53,790 nt of DNA from Pseudideonella sakaiensis (GCF_001293525.1 NZ_BBYR01000083.1:1-53790), one strand, 5' to 3'. Shown: positions 1 to 9,534, counted from the stretch's first letter. Translations and numbers: made by a program. Notes: a model not told the origin generated them from the sequence alone.

Positions 1-32
1 CTGGTCTGCGCTGAACATACAAGGATCTCCGA

Positions 33-1844
33 TCAGCGTGCCCGGCCCTCCACGCCGTAGCGCTGCTTTGCCTCGTCCGACTCGGCCAGCGTCTTCAGCA
101 GACCTTCCCGGCTCAACTGCCTGGCCTCGAGCAGGCCGACGTAGTTGTCGAGGCCGGACGGGTCGGCCTCGCGGCCGAGGATGAGCTTGTAGGCCTCCTG
201 CACGAAGGCGGTGGAGCCGATCGATCGGGATTTGCCGAGCGTGAGCCGAGCCAGCGCGAGCCGGCTCTCCAGCGAGCGGCCGGCCTCGGCGGCGGCCGGG
301 GCGGCCTGGCGCCGCTCGTCCAGCACCTGCTGCACGAGTTGCCGGTAGCTGCCATTGAGCTGAGCGCGGCCCGGCATGCTGCGGATCTCCGGTGCGTTCG
401 AGAGCTGCTCCAGCAGGCTGCGGGCCCCGGAGCGGGTGAGCACGCCGTTCCAGTAGGCGACGTCCTTGTCGGTTTGCTCCACGTCGGGGAAGGGCCACCG
501 CAGAATCTCGCGCAGCAGGTCCTCGTCGCTGGCGACGGCGGCCTTGCGCTTCACCCGGTGGGCGAGCAGGTAGGCCTCGACGGAGGCGTCGAGGGTTTCG
601 CGCGGGTCACGCTGCGCCACCGGCACGAGGTGGCCGAGGGCGCGCTGCACCAGGCGCACGCGGCTCTCGGTGGTGGGCGGGCGGGCCGCCAGCCACTCGC
701 CGAGCAGTTCGGCATAGCGGGCCACGTAGGCGGCGCGGCTGTACTTGACAGTGGCGGCCGCAGCCGCCTGGCGCCAGGTCTCGGCCGGCAGGGTGCCGGT
801 CTGGCAGGCCACCTTCCCCTCCTTCAGCGCGGCGATCTGCCGCCCCAGCGCCGCGGCCAGCGCGGCCACGTCGCCGGCCGCGTGGTGCAGGGCCAGGCCT
901 TCGGAGACCTCGGGCAGCGCAGACGAATCCGACGCGACCACGGGCAGCCCGTGCGACAGGGCCTCGACCAGCGGCATGCCGAAGCCTTCATGCAGGCTGG
1001 GCAGCACGAACACGTCCGCGGCGGCCATCTGCTCACGCACGCCCTGCTCGGGCAGGTCGAACAGGAAGCGCACCGTCACCTGCGGCGGCAGGCTCGCCGC
1101 CTGTGCCTGCAGCGCTGCGACGTAGTCGCCATCGGAGTGCGGCAGCAGGCCGGCCAGGGTGATGGACAGGCGCCCGTCCTTCGGCAGCGGCACCCGGCCC
1201 GCCGCGTCGAGCAGCTGGTGCAGGGCCTTCGAGCGGGTGAAGCGGCCGCAGGTGAAGAGGCGGACCTCGGTGCCGGGCGCCGGCCTCGGCGGGCGCGCGG
1301 CGCCCGATCCGGGCGCCAGGTTCGCGCCGAACAGCGGCAGGCTGCGGATGTCGCGGTGCTGGAGCGTGCGCTGCAGCGTGTCGCGGGTGTGGCGGGAGTT
1401 GCACAGCACCAGGTCCGCGCAGCGGAAGGCCTCGGTCTGCTGGTAGGACAGGTGCACCAGCGCCTCGGCGCTGCGCGGCAGGTACTGCGGCGGCGTGACG
1501 TTGTGGTACCAGACGACCACCTGCGCGTCGCGCCGCACGAAGTTCATCACGTCGTGCAGTTCGTTGTAGACGCCGAAGTGGAAGACGACGATGTCGCTGG
1601 CCAGGAAATGCGGGTCGGCCAGCATCTCCTTCGGGCCGTCGATCACGCGGATCCGCGAGTCCTGCCGGTCGGTGTTGCGGCAGTAGGCCACGGCCTCGAC
1701 CGGCTGGCGGGTGGCGCTGCAGACGGCCTCGAGCGCGTCCAGCTCGGCCAGCACGGTTTCGCTGAGGGCGTCGCCGCCGTAGAGGATGCCGCTGACCCAG
1801 CTGATGCGCTGGGCGCCGGGGTGCACGGTCAGGGGATAGCTCAT
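33..1844 (-). CDS. GT4 glycosyltransferase with C-terminal DUF4214-like domain
   Basis: Protein of 603 aa, probably a cytoplasmic retaining glycosyltransferase of surface-glycan assembly. The Rossmann-type GT4 C-terminal half is clear: a sugar-nucleotide site stretch LFTCGRFTRSKALHQLLDA (about residues 195-215) and the GT4 signature FVLPSLHEGFGMPLVEAL with SDSSALPEV after it (about 275-310). The last about 50 residues (FVQEAYKLILGREADPSGLDNY) match the DUF4214 pattern often attached to glycan or S-layer proteins. ATG at 1844 overlaps the stop of the upstream glycosyltransferase (ATGA), so the two are translationally coupled. It is the last gene of a leftward operon running from 7460. Acceptor and donor cannot be told from sequence. 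Confidence 0.85.
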   Translation of the reverse strand: MSYPLTVHPGAQRISWVSGILYGGDALSETVLAELDALEAVCSATRQPVEAVAYCRNTDRQDSRIRVIDGPKEMLADPHFLASDIVVFHFGVYNELHDVMNFVRRDAQVVVWYHNVTPPQYLPRSAEALVHLSYQQTEAFRCADLVLCNSRHTRDTLQRTLQHRDIRSLPLFGANLAPGSGAARPPRPAPGTEVRLFTCGRFTRSKALHQLLDAAGRVPLPKDGRLSITLAGLLPHSDGDYVAALQAQAASLPPQVTVRFLFDLPEQGVREQMAAADVFVLPSLHEGFGMPLVEALSHGLPVVASDSSALPEVSEGLALHHAAGDVAALAAALGRQIAALKEGKVACQTGTLPAETWRQAAAAATVKYSRAAYVARYAELLGEWLAARPPTTESRVRLVQRALGHLVPVAQRDPRETLDASVEAYLLAHRVKRKAAVASDEDLLREILRWPFPDVEQTDKDVAYWNGVLTRSGARSLLEQLSNAPEIRSMPGRAQLNGSYRQLVQQVLDERRQAAPAAAEAGRSLESRLALARLTLGKSRSIGSTAFVQEAYKLILGREADPSGLDNYVGLLEARQLSREGLLKTLAESDEAKQRYGVEGRAR

Positions 1845-4117
1845 GCGCGGGCTCCGGGGGCACCGGTGGCGGCGGGGGTGGGGGCTGGGGCGGGCTGGGC
1901 CGCCGCAGGTGCGCCGGCCATCAGCCGCTCGAAGGCGGCCAGGGTCTTGTCGACGATGACCTGGTGCTCGAACTCGCTGGTGAAGCGCTGGCGGGCCGCG
2001 GTGGACATGGCGCGGCGCAGCGGCTCGTCGGCCACCAGCCGGTCGAGCGCCTGGCGCAGCGGCTCCACCTGGCCGGGAGGCACCAGCAGGCCCACCTCGG
2101 CGGTGACGATGTCCGGCACGCCGCCCACCTGGCAGGCCACCACCGGCAGGCCATGGCGCATCGCCTCCAGGTAGACGATGCCGAAGGATTCGTAGCGCGA
2201 CGGCACGCAGAACAGGTCCGCCTGGGCGAACTCCGCCTCGGCGGCCGCGTCGCTGACCTCGCCGAGGAAGCTCACGCGGCCACGCAGACCGGGGTGGCGC
2301 GCGAAGAAGTTCGCCTCGTGGTCGTGCTGCGGGTCGCCGGCATAGGCGTTGCGGCCGGCGATGCGCACCCGCAGCCCCGGGTGCGCGGCGAGCAGCGCGG
2401 GCAGCGCGGCGAGGAAGGTGTCGGTGCCCTTGCGCTTCTCGAGGCGGCTCAGGTAGAGCAGGGTGCAGCTTGCATCGCCCGGCGGCCGGGCGGGCCGTGG
2501 CGGCGGCGGATGCGCCAGGTCGCGGCAGCCGTGGCCGACGATGACCAGGTCGTCACCACGCGGGCCGAAGAACTGCTGCACATGCTGCGCGGTGGCGCGG
2601 CTGTTGGCGTGGATGTAGCGGGCGGCGCGCAGGTACTGTTCCTCCAGCGGGATCAGCTCCTGCACGGTGTCGGCGTCCAGCCGCTGGCGCTCGATGTCGG
2701 CGTAGGTGCGGAAGGTGGTGTTCATCGACACCACCGTGGGCAGGCTGCGGTCGAGCGCGCAGTACAACCCTTCCTGGTCCCAGGCGGGCGCCACGACGAG
2801 GTCGACCCGGCGCGTCTCGCGAAGGCGCTGCACCTCGCCGTAGGCCGCGCGCGCCCAGGCCACGTTGGTGCTGCCGGCGCCCGAGCGCAGCGGTGGCTTG
2901 CCGCGCTGGGCTTCGACCTCGGCCTCGCCGAGCGTGTGCGTCCACAGGCCGTCGCGGAAGTCCACGTGGTTGGCCTTGCCGGCGGTGATGAGGTGCACCT
3001 CGTGGCCGCGCGCGGCGAAGCCTTCGGCCAGGTCGAACATGAAGCGGGCCACGCCGCCGGGCGAGGTGGCGGGCAGGTAGCGCGAGACGAAGCAGAAAGT
3101 CTGCTGGCGCGCGGGCGGCAGCAGCGTGGGAAAGCGCAGGAAGCCGCGCGCGCTGGGGCCTTGCGGGAAGCGGGCGGACTTGCGGGCCGCCGCGTCGGCG
3201 CGCTCCAGGCCGTCCTGCCGGCCGCGGTTGAGCTCGGAGACGAAATGCGCGAACTCGCGCTCGCTGATGCCACCGTGGTCCAGGTGCCAGCGCGCGTCGG
3301 CCAGCAGCCCCTGGTGGAAGGTCTCGCAGGCCTGCAGCGCATCGGCCACGCTGCGGTCGGCGCGCAGCGCATCCGACAGGCAGACGTAGAACTTGTTTTT
3401 CACCACCGGGTAGGGGTAGGTGAGGATCTTGCGTTCGTCGCGCGTGACCCCGGAGGCGAACTTGTGATGCACCGCGGCGCCGTGGTCGAGGAAGCGGATC
3501 AGGTGGCCCGTCTCCTTGATGCGCCGGCACACCTCGGACTCGTCGAGGAAGTATTCGATCTCCTCGTCGAAGCCGCCGATGCGGTGCAGCAGGTCGCGCC
3601 GGAAGCTGCTCGAGGCGCCGAGGATGTGCGGAATCGTGTCGGAGTCCGTGAACTCGAAGGCCCAGACCGGCGGGCGGCGCTCGAAGTCCGCGTTGTAGTA
3701 CTGGTCGACGGTGAAGGGGTTGGTCTGCCACGCGAAGCCGCTCGGGTCGTAGACCCGGGTGCCGACCCCGCCCACCGACGGGTCGGCGTAGCCGCTGGCA
3801 ATGGTGCTCAGCCACTGCGGCTCGGCGTAGGCGTCGTCGTCGAGGAAGGCGACGATGTCGCCGTCGCACAGCGCGATGCCCGCATTGCGCGATTTCGACA
3901 GGTTCGCCTCGGCGATGCGCGCCGTCTTGATCGCGTCGCCGAACGCGGCGATCACGGCCTCGCTGTCGTCGGTCGACGGGCCGTTCACCACCACCACCTC
4001 GAAGTTCTCGTAGTGCTGGTACTTCAGCGCGGCCAGGCAGTTGCGCAGCAGCGGGCCGCGGTTGAGGGTGGAGATGACGACCGAGATGCTCGGTGACGCG
4101 GGGGTGGCGTTCGGCAT
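1841..4117 (-). CDS. GT2-GT4 fusion glycosyltransferase
   Basis: Protein of 758 aa with two catalytic modules. The N-terminal about 280 residues are a GT2 (GT-A fold) enzyme: ISVVISTLNRGPLLRNCL at the start, the donor/metal segment DIVAFLDDDAYAEPQW, and a GGFDEEIEYFLDESEVCRR acceptor motif. From about residue 335 a GT4 (GT-B) module begins (FVSRYLPATSPGGVARFMFDLA), continues with LLYLSRLEKRKGTDTFLAAL and ends with FCVPSRYESFGIVYLEAMRHG plus VGGVPDIV. A Pro/Ala-rich tail closes it. Such bifunctional enzymes usually add two successive sugars. ATG at 4117; the stop overlaps the next gene by 4 bases. Confidence 0.87.
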   Translation of the reverse strand: MPNATPASPSISVVISTLNRGPLLRNCLAALKYQHYENFEVVVVNGPSTDDSEAVIAAFGDAIKTARIAEANLSKSRNAGIALCDGDIVAFLDDDAYAEPQWLSTIASGYADPSVGGVGTRVYDPSGFAWQTNPFTVDQYYNADFERRPPVWAFEFTDSDTIPHILGASSSFRRDLLHRIGGFDEEIEYFLDESEVCRRIKETGHLIRFLDHGAAVHHKFASGVTRDERKILTYPYPVVKNKFYVCLSDALRADRSVADALQACETFHQGLLADARWHLDHGGISEREFAHFVSELNRGRQDGLERADAAARKSARFPQGPSARGFLRFPTLLPPARQQTFCFVSRYLPATSPGGVARFMFDLAEGFAARGHEVHLITAGKANHVDFRDGLWTHTLGEAEVEAQRGKPPLRSGAGSTNVAWARAAYGEVQRLRETRRVDLVVAPAWDQEGLYCALDRSLPTVVSMNTTFRTYADIERQRLDADTVQELIPLEEQYLRAARYIHANSRATAQHVQQFFGPRGDDLVIVGHGCRDLAHPPPPRPARPPGDASCTLLYLSRLEKRKGTDTFLAALPALLAAHPGLRVRIAGRNAYAGDPQHDHEANFFARHPGLRGRVSFLGEVSDAAAEAEFAQADLFCVPSRYESFGIVYLEAMRHGLPVVACQVGGVPDIVTAEVGLLVPPGQVEPLRQALDRLVADEPLRRAMSTAARQRFTSEFEHQVIVDKTLAAFERLMAGAPAAAQPAPAPTPAATGAPGARA

Positions 4118-4175
4118 GGTGGAAGTGGGTGTCGGCGGGTGCTGCCGGGACGCTTAGGCGGCGGTGCGCGGATTG

Positions 4176-5846
4176 TCAGAGCTGGATGGGCAGGAGGCCG
4201 AGCCACTTGAACCAGAAGCGCAGGCCGGGCGGCCAGCCCTGCGGGGCGTGGCAGCGGAACTCCACGGTCTGTCGGCCGATGTCGTGAGGCAGCTCGGCGT
4301 AGAACTCGATCTGCCCAGCACGCCGCGTGCCGTGCGGTGGGACCTCGATCGCCTGACGGCGCATCAGGTGGTGGCCAGCGGCGAGGCAATCGGCTTCGAG
4401 CACCGCAGCCGCACCGCCAGCCGGCAATTCGGCGTCGAAGCCGAGCTGCACGCGGTAGAGACCGGGCGGCAGCAACAGGTGGGGACCGGCGAACAGGCAG
4501 TCGCCGGGGCGGAGGTCGTCGGCGGCGTCGAACGCCCAGCTCAGGTCCGGCTCGATGCGGCGCGGCCGGGGCGCACTGAACTCCGTCGGCTCCAGGTACT
4601 GCCACCGCCCCACCTGCAGCACGCGCCGTGCCGGCGCGGGGGCGCGTGGGGCCAGGCGCTCGAAGATCTGGAGGTCGTCGCGCGTCACGCACTGGCGGTC
4701 AGGGTCGAACGAGCGGTCGAAGTGGTAGCGCAGCGGCTGCTCGGTGGCCGTGCCCGCGAGCGGCGTGCCGCCGGCCAGCATCGCCGCGAGTTGTTCCCGC
4801 AGCGTGTGTGCCGAGTACTGCTGCAGCACCCCATGCTGGTGGCGCTGCACGGCCTGCTGCAGGGCGGGGTCGCCCACGAGCTGGGCCAGGCGCTCGGCGA
4901 AGACCGACAGGTCGGAGCCCGGCAGGCACAGCGGGTGGCCAGCGAGGAGCTCGTCGAACGCGGACGTCAGCGCGGCCATCACCGGCAGCCCCTGGCGCAT
5001 GGCCTCGTACACCGGCAGGCCGAAGCCCTCGTGCTGCGAGAGGCACACGAAGACGTGACAGGTGCCGTACAGCGCACGCAGCCCGGCGTCGTCGACCTCG
5101 CCGTGCAGGGTCAGCGTCACGCCGGAACGTGCCGCGGCGAGTGCATCCAGGTAGGCCGGGTACTCGGCATTCGGCGCACGCCCGGCCAGGTGCACCTCGA
5201 CGTCGCGGCCGAGTCGCCTCGCCAGCATGCCGGCCAGGTCGACCACGTGGCCGTGCGACTTGTGCGGCATCAACCGGCCGACGAAGAGCAGCTTCAGCGG
5301 GCCGTGCGCGGGCGGGGCGCGCGGCACGGGGGCGGCGCCGTCATCCAGCAGCAGCGAGGCCGGGTGGACGACGCACTGCTGCAGCTCCCCGCATGCCAGC
5401 ACCTGCAGCTGCCGGCTGCTGAAGCGCGAGTTGGTGGCGAACAACCAGCCGCCGCGCTGCAGCGCCCGCAGCACGCCGTGGTAGCCGCGCAGCGTGTTCG
5501 CCACCCAGTCGGCCTGGTCCATGAAGAACCACGGCGGCGTGTTGTTGTGCCAGCGCCAGATGCGGCGGCGGCAGTCCAGCGTCTGGGCGTGGTCCTCGAA
5601 GTCGTCCCAGCCATCGCCGTAGTGGTAGATCACCACGTCGTCGGGGCCGGGGCGGACGCCGCGCGCCAGGTAGTCCGCCCAGGGGGTGACGGGCTGGGGA
5701 TAGTGCTCGCGCCGAACCTCTCGTGCCACGATCTCGGTGGCTGCGCCGGGATGCAGCTCGCTCAGCAGGCGCTGCTGGCACAGCAGGTCGTAGGCGATCG
5801 AATCGCTTTTCTCGACCAGGCCGGTGACGAAGAACCAGAACGTCAT
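4176..5846 (-). CDS. GT4 glycosyltransferase with C-terminal beta-rich domain
   Basis: Protein of 556 aa. The first about 390 residues are a GT4-type enzyme: an opening FWFFVTGLVEKSDSIAYDLLCQQRLL, the donor-binding strand LLFVGRLMPHKSHGHVVDLAGML, and the signature HVFVCLSQHEGFGLPVYEAMRQGLPVMA shown here in part. The remaining about 150 residues (FERLAPRAPAPARRVLQVGRW onward, ending in WFKWLGLLPIQL) form a separate beta-rich module, probably a carbohydrate-binding or jelly-roll domain; I do not recognise its family. Similar extra modules sit in the methyltransferase upstream and in proteins at 35834-39296. ATG at 5846. The 58-base gap to the next gene (4117) suggests the same transcript. Confidence 0.85.
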   Translation of the reverse strand: MTFWFFVTGLVEKSDSIAYDLLCQQRLLSELHPGAATEIVAREVRREHYPQPVTPWADYLARGVRPGPDDVVIYHYGDGWDDFEDHAQTLDCRRRIWRWHNNTPPWFFMDQADWVANTLRGYHGVLRALQRGGWLFATNSRFSSRQLQVLACGELQQCVVHPASLLLDDGAAPVPRAPPAHGPLKLLFVGRLMPHKSHGHVVDLAGMLARRLGRDVEVHLAGRAPNAEYPAYLDALAAARSGVTLTLHGEVDDAGLRALYGTCHVFVCLSQHEGFGLPVYEAMRQGLPVMAALTSAFDELLAGHPLCLPGSDLSVFAERLAQLVGDPALQQAVQRHQHGVLQQYSAHTLREQLAAMLAGGTPLAGTATEQPLRYHFDRSFDPDRQCVTRDDLQIFERLAPRAPAPARRVLQVGRWQYLEPTEFSAPRPRRIEPDLSWAFDAADDLRPGDCLFAGPHLLLPPGLYRVQLGFDAELPAGGAAAVLEADCLAAGHHLMRRQAIEVPPHGTRRAGQIEFYAELPHDIGRQTVEFRCHAPQGWPPGLRFWFKWLGLLPIQL

Positions 5847-6170
5847 CGCATAGGGGCGCCGCAGCCCGGAGTGCAGGCGGTGACGGCAGGCTTAGCCGAT
5901 CGCCGACGTGCCTTGCCTGCTCCGCGAGACGGACGTTGAAGAGCCTTCGGAGAACACGCGGTGGCACTCGGCCGGGTCACGCGGCGCAACCAAGGGCGTA
6001 CGCTGCAGCCCGTCCGGGAGCGTGAAGTCGGTGGGCATTCGAGAGGAGGGTGGGGGATGTCCTGCGTGCGGCGAGCAGTATAGCCAGCGGCTCGACAGGG
6101 TCTTGCCTTCGCCCGCGGGCCGCTCGCGGCAAGCCGCCAGCGGTGCCGGGCGCAGCCGCTCGACCTCGCC
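5847..6170. other. 324-base gap, one doubtful small ORF
   Basis: No convincing gene lies between the methyltransferase stop and the start of the next glycosyltransferase. The only candidate is a 48-codon minus-strand ORF at 5892-6038 beginning MPTDFTLPDGLQRTPLV and ending SAIG. It lacks a Shine-Dalgarno sequence (the upstream stretch is pyrimidine-rich on that strand), so it could be a gene remnant. The gap may hold a promoter for the glycosyltransferase operon, but I cannot point to one. Confidence 0.3.
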
Positions 6171-7460
6171 TCAGGATTGCTTTCTGCCTCGGATGATCAC
6201 GCCCGACGCCACGTCGAACAGCTCGCTGTTGGTGACCTGCGACTCGATTTGCTGCATCGCTTCCTTCACCTGCGCGCGCAGCGCAGTGAACCGTTCCGGT
6301 TCGGGAAGGCTGCCGATCAGCCAGTCGACCGTGAAGGCGAGGTTGCCGTTCCATTCCATCGAGAAGTCGCCCAAGTGGCCGAACAACTGACGCATCCCGT
6401 ACGGCGTCACGTTGAAATAGTGCCAGGGCTCCAGGTGGACGGGTTGCATGAACGCGCCGCCCACCCAGAGCACCCCCCCTGGCTTGGCGACCCGTTCCAG
6501 CTCGGTCGCCATCTTCAGGGGGTCGACCACGTGCTCGATCACGGCTTGGCTGACCACGGCGTCGAAAGCATCCGGGGCGAACGGCAGCCGCAAGGCATCG
6601 CACAGCACGCCCGGGTACTCGTCGTCGGCGTACTCGGTGTTGATATAGCGGGGGTCGTCGATGAAGCGATCCCCGCCACCGACCTCCAGCACCAGGCCCT
6701 GCGCCGGAACGCCCGCGATGACTTCCGACAGGCGATGGTCGTGCGGGAGCGCACGCGCTGCCATGGCGGGAGTTCGCCGCTCGAAGCCGGGAAAGGCTCC
6801 CACGGGTCCCGTTGCGATGAACTCGCGGATGAAGACCTGTTGCCCGCGTGCCGCAGCGTGCGCACGCCCGAGCGGCCGCAGTGTCACGTGGTGCAGCCCC
6901 GGCGCCAGGTCCGTGGCGAGCTCCATGTATCGGGTCTTGCCCCAGCGAGGGGCGTAGGTGCAGATCTCAGCAACCAGTTGACCATCGACGTGGACGCTGG
7001 CCAGCCCGCCCCACTGGTGGCAGTAGATCCGGATGGCGAGGTCCGTCATCTCGCCCGAGAAAGAGATCGTGTCGTCGGGCGACCCGTTCGAGTACAGCAT
7101 GGGGCCGCTCGAGGTGTCGAAGGCTGGAACGACCGACTGCCAGCCCCCGGAGGCGACAGCGCCGCCCGCGATCGGGTCGAGGGTGAAGTCGGCATAGTCG
7201 AGCCCGGGCCCCGCACCGCCCGGCGGCGGCTGCCAGGCAAGCAGCGCTGCGGCCTCGCTCGGCTCGTCGAAGCCGATGAAGCGCAGCTTGTAGTTCCGCA
7301 CGACGCCCACGACGCGCCGCGAGGACGCCGAAACGATCCAGCCGCTCTTCGTGAGGCCGTCTCGGTCGGTCACCCGCGGGACGAGTTCCACCGCCGACCC
7401 CGTCTCAGGGCACCGCAGCAGGTGCAGGAAGCGGGCGTTGCGTGCATGGAGGGCTTTCAT
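6171..7460 (-). CDS. Class I SAM-dependent methyltransferase with N-terminal accessory domains
   Basis: Protein of 429 aa, probably a glycan or lipid methyltransferase. Residues 1-75 resemble a short Trm112-like beta module (FLHLLRCPETGSAVEL). Residues about 85-235 form a beta-sandwich-like insert with many aromatic and Gly residues (IRIYCHQWGGLASVHVDGQL), possibly carbohydrate-binding. The C-terminal about 180 residues are a Methyltransf_11-type fold: motif I LVLEVGGGDRF, motif II-like GVLCDALRLPFAPDAFDAVV, then the VIEHVVDP and ELERVAKPGGVLWVGG motifs. ATG at 7460. It heads the leftward glycosyltransferase block, which suggests it modifies the same glycan. Sugar O-methylation is an inference. 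Confidence 0.82.
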   Translation of the reverse strand: MKALHARNARFLHLLRCPETGSAVELVPRVTDRDGLTKSGWIVSASSRRVVGVVRNYKLRFIGFDEPSEAAALLAWQPPPGGAGPGLDYADFTLDPIAGGAVASGGWQSVVPAFDTSSGPMLYSNGSPDDTISFSGEMTDLAIRIYCHQWGGLASVHVDGQLVAEICTYAPRWGKTRYMELATDLAPGLHHVTLRPLGRAHAAARGQQVFIREFIATGPVGAFPGFERRTPAMAARALPHDHRLSEVIAGVPAQGLVLEVGGGDRFIDDPRYINTEYADDEYPGVLCDALRLPFAPDAFDAVVSQAVIEHVVDPLKMATELERVAKPGGVLWVGGAFMQPVHLEPWHYFNVTPYGMRQLFGHLGDFSMEWNGNLAFTVDWLIGSLPEPERFTALRAQVKEAMQQIESQVTNSELFDVASGVIIRGRKQS

Positions 7461-7783
7461 TGCGTGGTTCCCGGCGGGTCCTGGGCACTGGCCGACCGGC
7501 CGTCGGGGCCGTGTCGACAGTCTCAGAGTCTGGCGCTGCCATGCAATGTACGGGTTGCGCAGCGCGGGGGCGCTGATCGGGACCGGCGCGTCCGAGTTCT
7601 CGATGGCACGCTGCGTGGTGTGGCGCCAGGAGTCGGGCCTCGGCCCTTCCGCGGGGACCCTGAGTCAGGGGGGGGTACTCATTTCGGGGGATGACTGTGT
7701 GTGACGTCCTCCTCCCTAAAGCCCGTCCAGAGCCGCCCCTGCAGCGGCCGGCCCCGCGGGGCCTCAACCGAGGAGGGAATCCC
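7461..7783. promoter_or_regulatory. Divergent intergenic region
   Basis: This 323-base spacer separates the leftward methyltransferase operon from the rightward lipoprotein gene, so it should carry both promoters. Visible items are an 8-G tract near 7668-7675, a perfect 14-base palindrome GGCCCCGCGGGGCC at 7750-7763, and a good Shine-Dalgarno sequence (AGGAGGG, 7771-7777) for the lipoprotein. No clear -35/-10 pair was found. Confidence 0.4.
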
Positions 7784-9142
7784 ATGAAGGCCTGGCGGAT
7801 TGCGCTGCTGTCTGTTGCCGTGTGGCTGAGCGCCTGCGGCGGCGGGGGTTCGGTTGGCGAGGGGCCGGTGGCCGGCACGGCGGCGGTCGGGGCGGCGGCA
7901 CCGGGTGCGAGCGCGGCGGCCGATGGCCAGGCGGGCCCGCAGGCCACGGACGTGCGCGACGCGCAGGGCAACCCGCTGGTCGGCACGACGCCGTCGGGCG
8001 TGACCTTCAGCATGCCGCTGTGGCGCACGATCTGCGCGCGGCTGACCTTCTTCTCCACCGTGCTGCAGCGCGAGATCTGCGACACGGTGGCGGGCGTGTC
8101 GGCGACGCCGCAGGTGACGCTGCGAGTGAGCCGCTTCGGGCAGGGCGAGGTCGTGGTGGACCGCGGCGCGCTGGCCTGCCGGCAGCAGGACTGCGACGGG
8201 ATCTACCCGGCCGGCACGCGCGTGGCGGTGACGGCGACGGCGGCCCCGGGCTGGACCTTCGACCACTGGACGGGCTGCGACGCGGCGAGCGGCGCCACCT
8301 GCGACGTGACGCTGGCCGACAACCGCACGGTGCAGCCCTTCTTCGTGTCGTCGACCACGCCGCGCATCAAGGCCGGCGTGGTGGTGCTGGACGCACAGGC
8401 GCTCGACCAGCTGGTGAGCGTCGAGGAGAACGTGCTGACCTTCCGCAATGCCTCGGCCCAGCTGAGCGCGGTGGCGGTGGGCAACATCCTGGTGTCCGGC
8501 CGCGGCGATGGCTTCGCGCGGCGGGTGCTGAACATCATCGCGCTGAATGGCGGCAACATCCTCTTCGCCACCGCGCCGGCGGCGCTGACCGACATCGTCG
8601 AGCAGGGCACGGTGGTGGGCGGCGCGGCGCCGGCGAGCGGCTCGCGGGCGGTGCCGCTGTCGCTGGAGCGCGGGGTCACGGTGGCGGCGGCGCGGCGCGC
8701 CCAGGATGCGGCCGCGACCACGCTGAACATCGACGTCTCGCTCGACGACAAGGTGCGCGTGAGCGGCAGCGTGGCGCTGGAGTGGAACCCGGAGGTCGCG
8801 CTGGACTTCGGTCCGGTGAGCGGGCTGCAGGAGTTCAAGCTGCTGCTGAACCCGAAGGTCACGCCGGCGCTGACGGTGTCGTGGACGGGCCTCGAGATCG
8901 ACGGCGACAAGGCGGAGAAGATCTTCGACCTGGGCGTGTTCAAGCTCAGCCCGATCCTGATCCAGGCCGGCCCGGTGCCGATCGTCATCGTGCCGACGGT
9001 GAAGGGCTTCGTGCGCTTCTCGGCCGCGGCCGGCGCGGGCTGGTCGGGCATCCACTCGACCATCGGCAGCGGCAGCTTCTCGCCCAGCGGCACCGGCGAG
9101 GTGCAGGGCCAGCTGGGCGTGGGCAGCGTCGCCACCTTCTGA
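7784..9142 (+). CDS. Secreted lipoprotein with InlB-type B-repeat-like domain
   Basis: Protein of 452 aa. ATG at 7784 was chosen because AGGAGGG precedes it and a classic lipoprotein signal follows: MKAWRIALLSVAVWLSAC, with the lipobox Cys at residue 18 and a flexible Gly/Ala-rich spacer. Residues about 110-185 (VTLRVSRFGQGEVVVDRG to GWTFDHWTGCDAASGATC) fit the divergent InlB B-repeat (Flg_new_2-like) beta-grasp fold common in bacterial surface proteins. The remaining about 260 residues are beta-rich and unrecognised. It probably sits on the outer membrane. Its stop is followed directly by an out-of-frame coding remnant (9143-9534). Function unknown. Confidence 0.8.
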   Translation: MKAWRIALLSVAVWLSACGGGGSVGEGPVAGTAAVGAAAPGASAAADGQAGPQATDVRDAQGNPLVGTTPSGVTFSMPLWRTICARLTFFSTVLQREICDTVAGVSATPQVTLRVSRFGQGEVVVDRGALACRQQDCDGIYPAGTRVAVTATAAPGWTFDHWTGCDAASGATCDVTLADNRTVQPFFVSSTTPRIKAGVVVLDAQALDQLVSVEENVLTFRNASAQLSAVAVGNILVSGRGDGFARRVLNIIALNGGNILFATAPAALTDIVEQGTVVGGAAPASGSRAVPLSLERGVTVAAARRAQDAAATTLNIDVSLDDKVRVSGSVALEWNPEVALDFGPVSGLQEFKLLLNPKVTPALTVSWTGLEIDGDKAEKIFDLGVFKLSPILIQAGPVPIVIVPTVKGFVRFSAAAGAGWSGIHSTIGSGSFSPSGTGEVQGQLGVGSVATF

Positions 9143-9534
9143 ACGGCGAGCTCTCCGAGGCCTCCGCCGAGGCCTGCGCCACCACGCTGCCCGAGACCCT
9201 CGTGGCGTGGACCATGTACCTCGGCTGCCAGCAGCGCGAGTACTTCATCACGCGCGGCATCGACCTCAACCTCGACGACCGCGGCCAGGTCGACGTGACC
9301 GACAGCGCCATCGACTACAACGGCACCCCCCTCGCCTACCACCTCACCGGCACCTACGACGCCGCCTCCACCTCCCTCAGCGCCCAGATCAACTGGACCT
9401 TCACCGGCAGCACCAGCGTGCGCCGCGACACCTTCACCGCCAACCTCGCCAGCGGCGACACCGGCGACGTCGCGATGACCCAGGTGCTGCGCACGGGGTG
9501 CGAGGCGCAGATTCGGTTGGTGAGGCGGCAGTGA
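9143..9534 (+). pseudogene. Orphan 3' fragment of a secreted-protein gene
   Basis: In the frame after the lipoprotein stop, about 130 codons read as a real protein (EACATTLPETLVAWTMYLG, then DLNLDDRGQVDVTDSAIDYN, ending CEAQIRLVRRQ), with C-rich third positions typical of genes here. The frame has no good start or Shine-Dalgarno sequence; the first ATG is at 9214, inside the conserved-looking part. It could be the C-terminal end of a second gene that lost its 5' part by deletion, or the natural C-terminus of the lipoprotein displaced by a frameshift near 9140. A short protein starting at 9203 or 9214 cannot be excluded. Confidence 0.45.

Noticed and set aside
4164-5939. Long plus-strand frame opposite the GT4 gene
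   Set aside because: Antisense shadow typical of very GC-rich DNA, with no domain and no ribosome site. The same applies to 339-2174, 1964-4096 and 42008-43252.
7668-7675. 8-G tract as a phase-variation switch
   Set aside because: It lies in the intergenic region far from any -10/-35 spacing I can define and not inside a gene.
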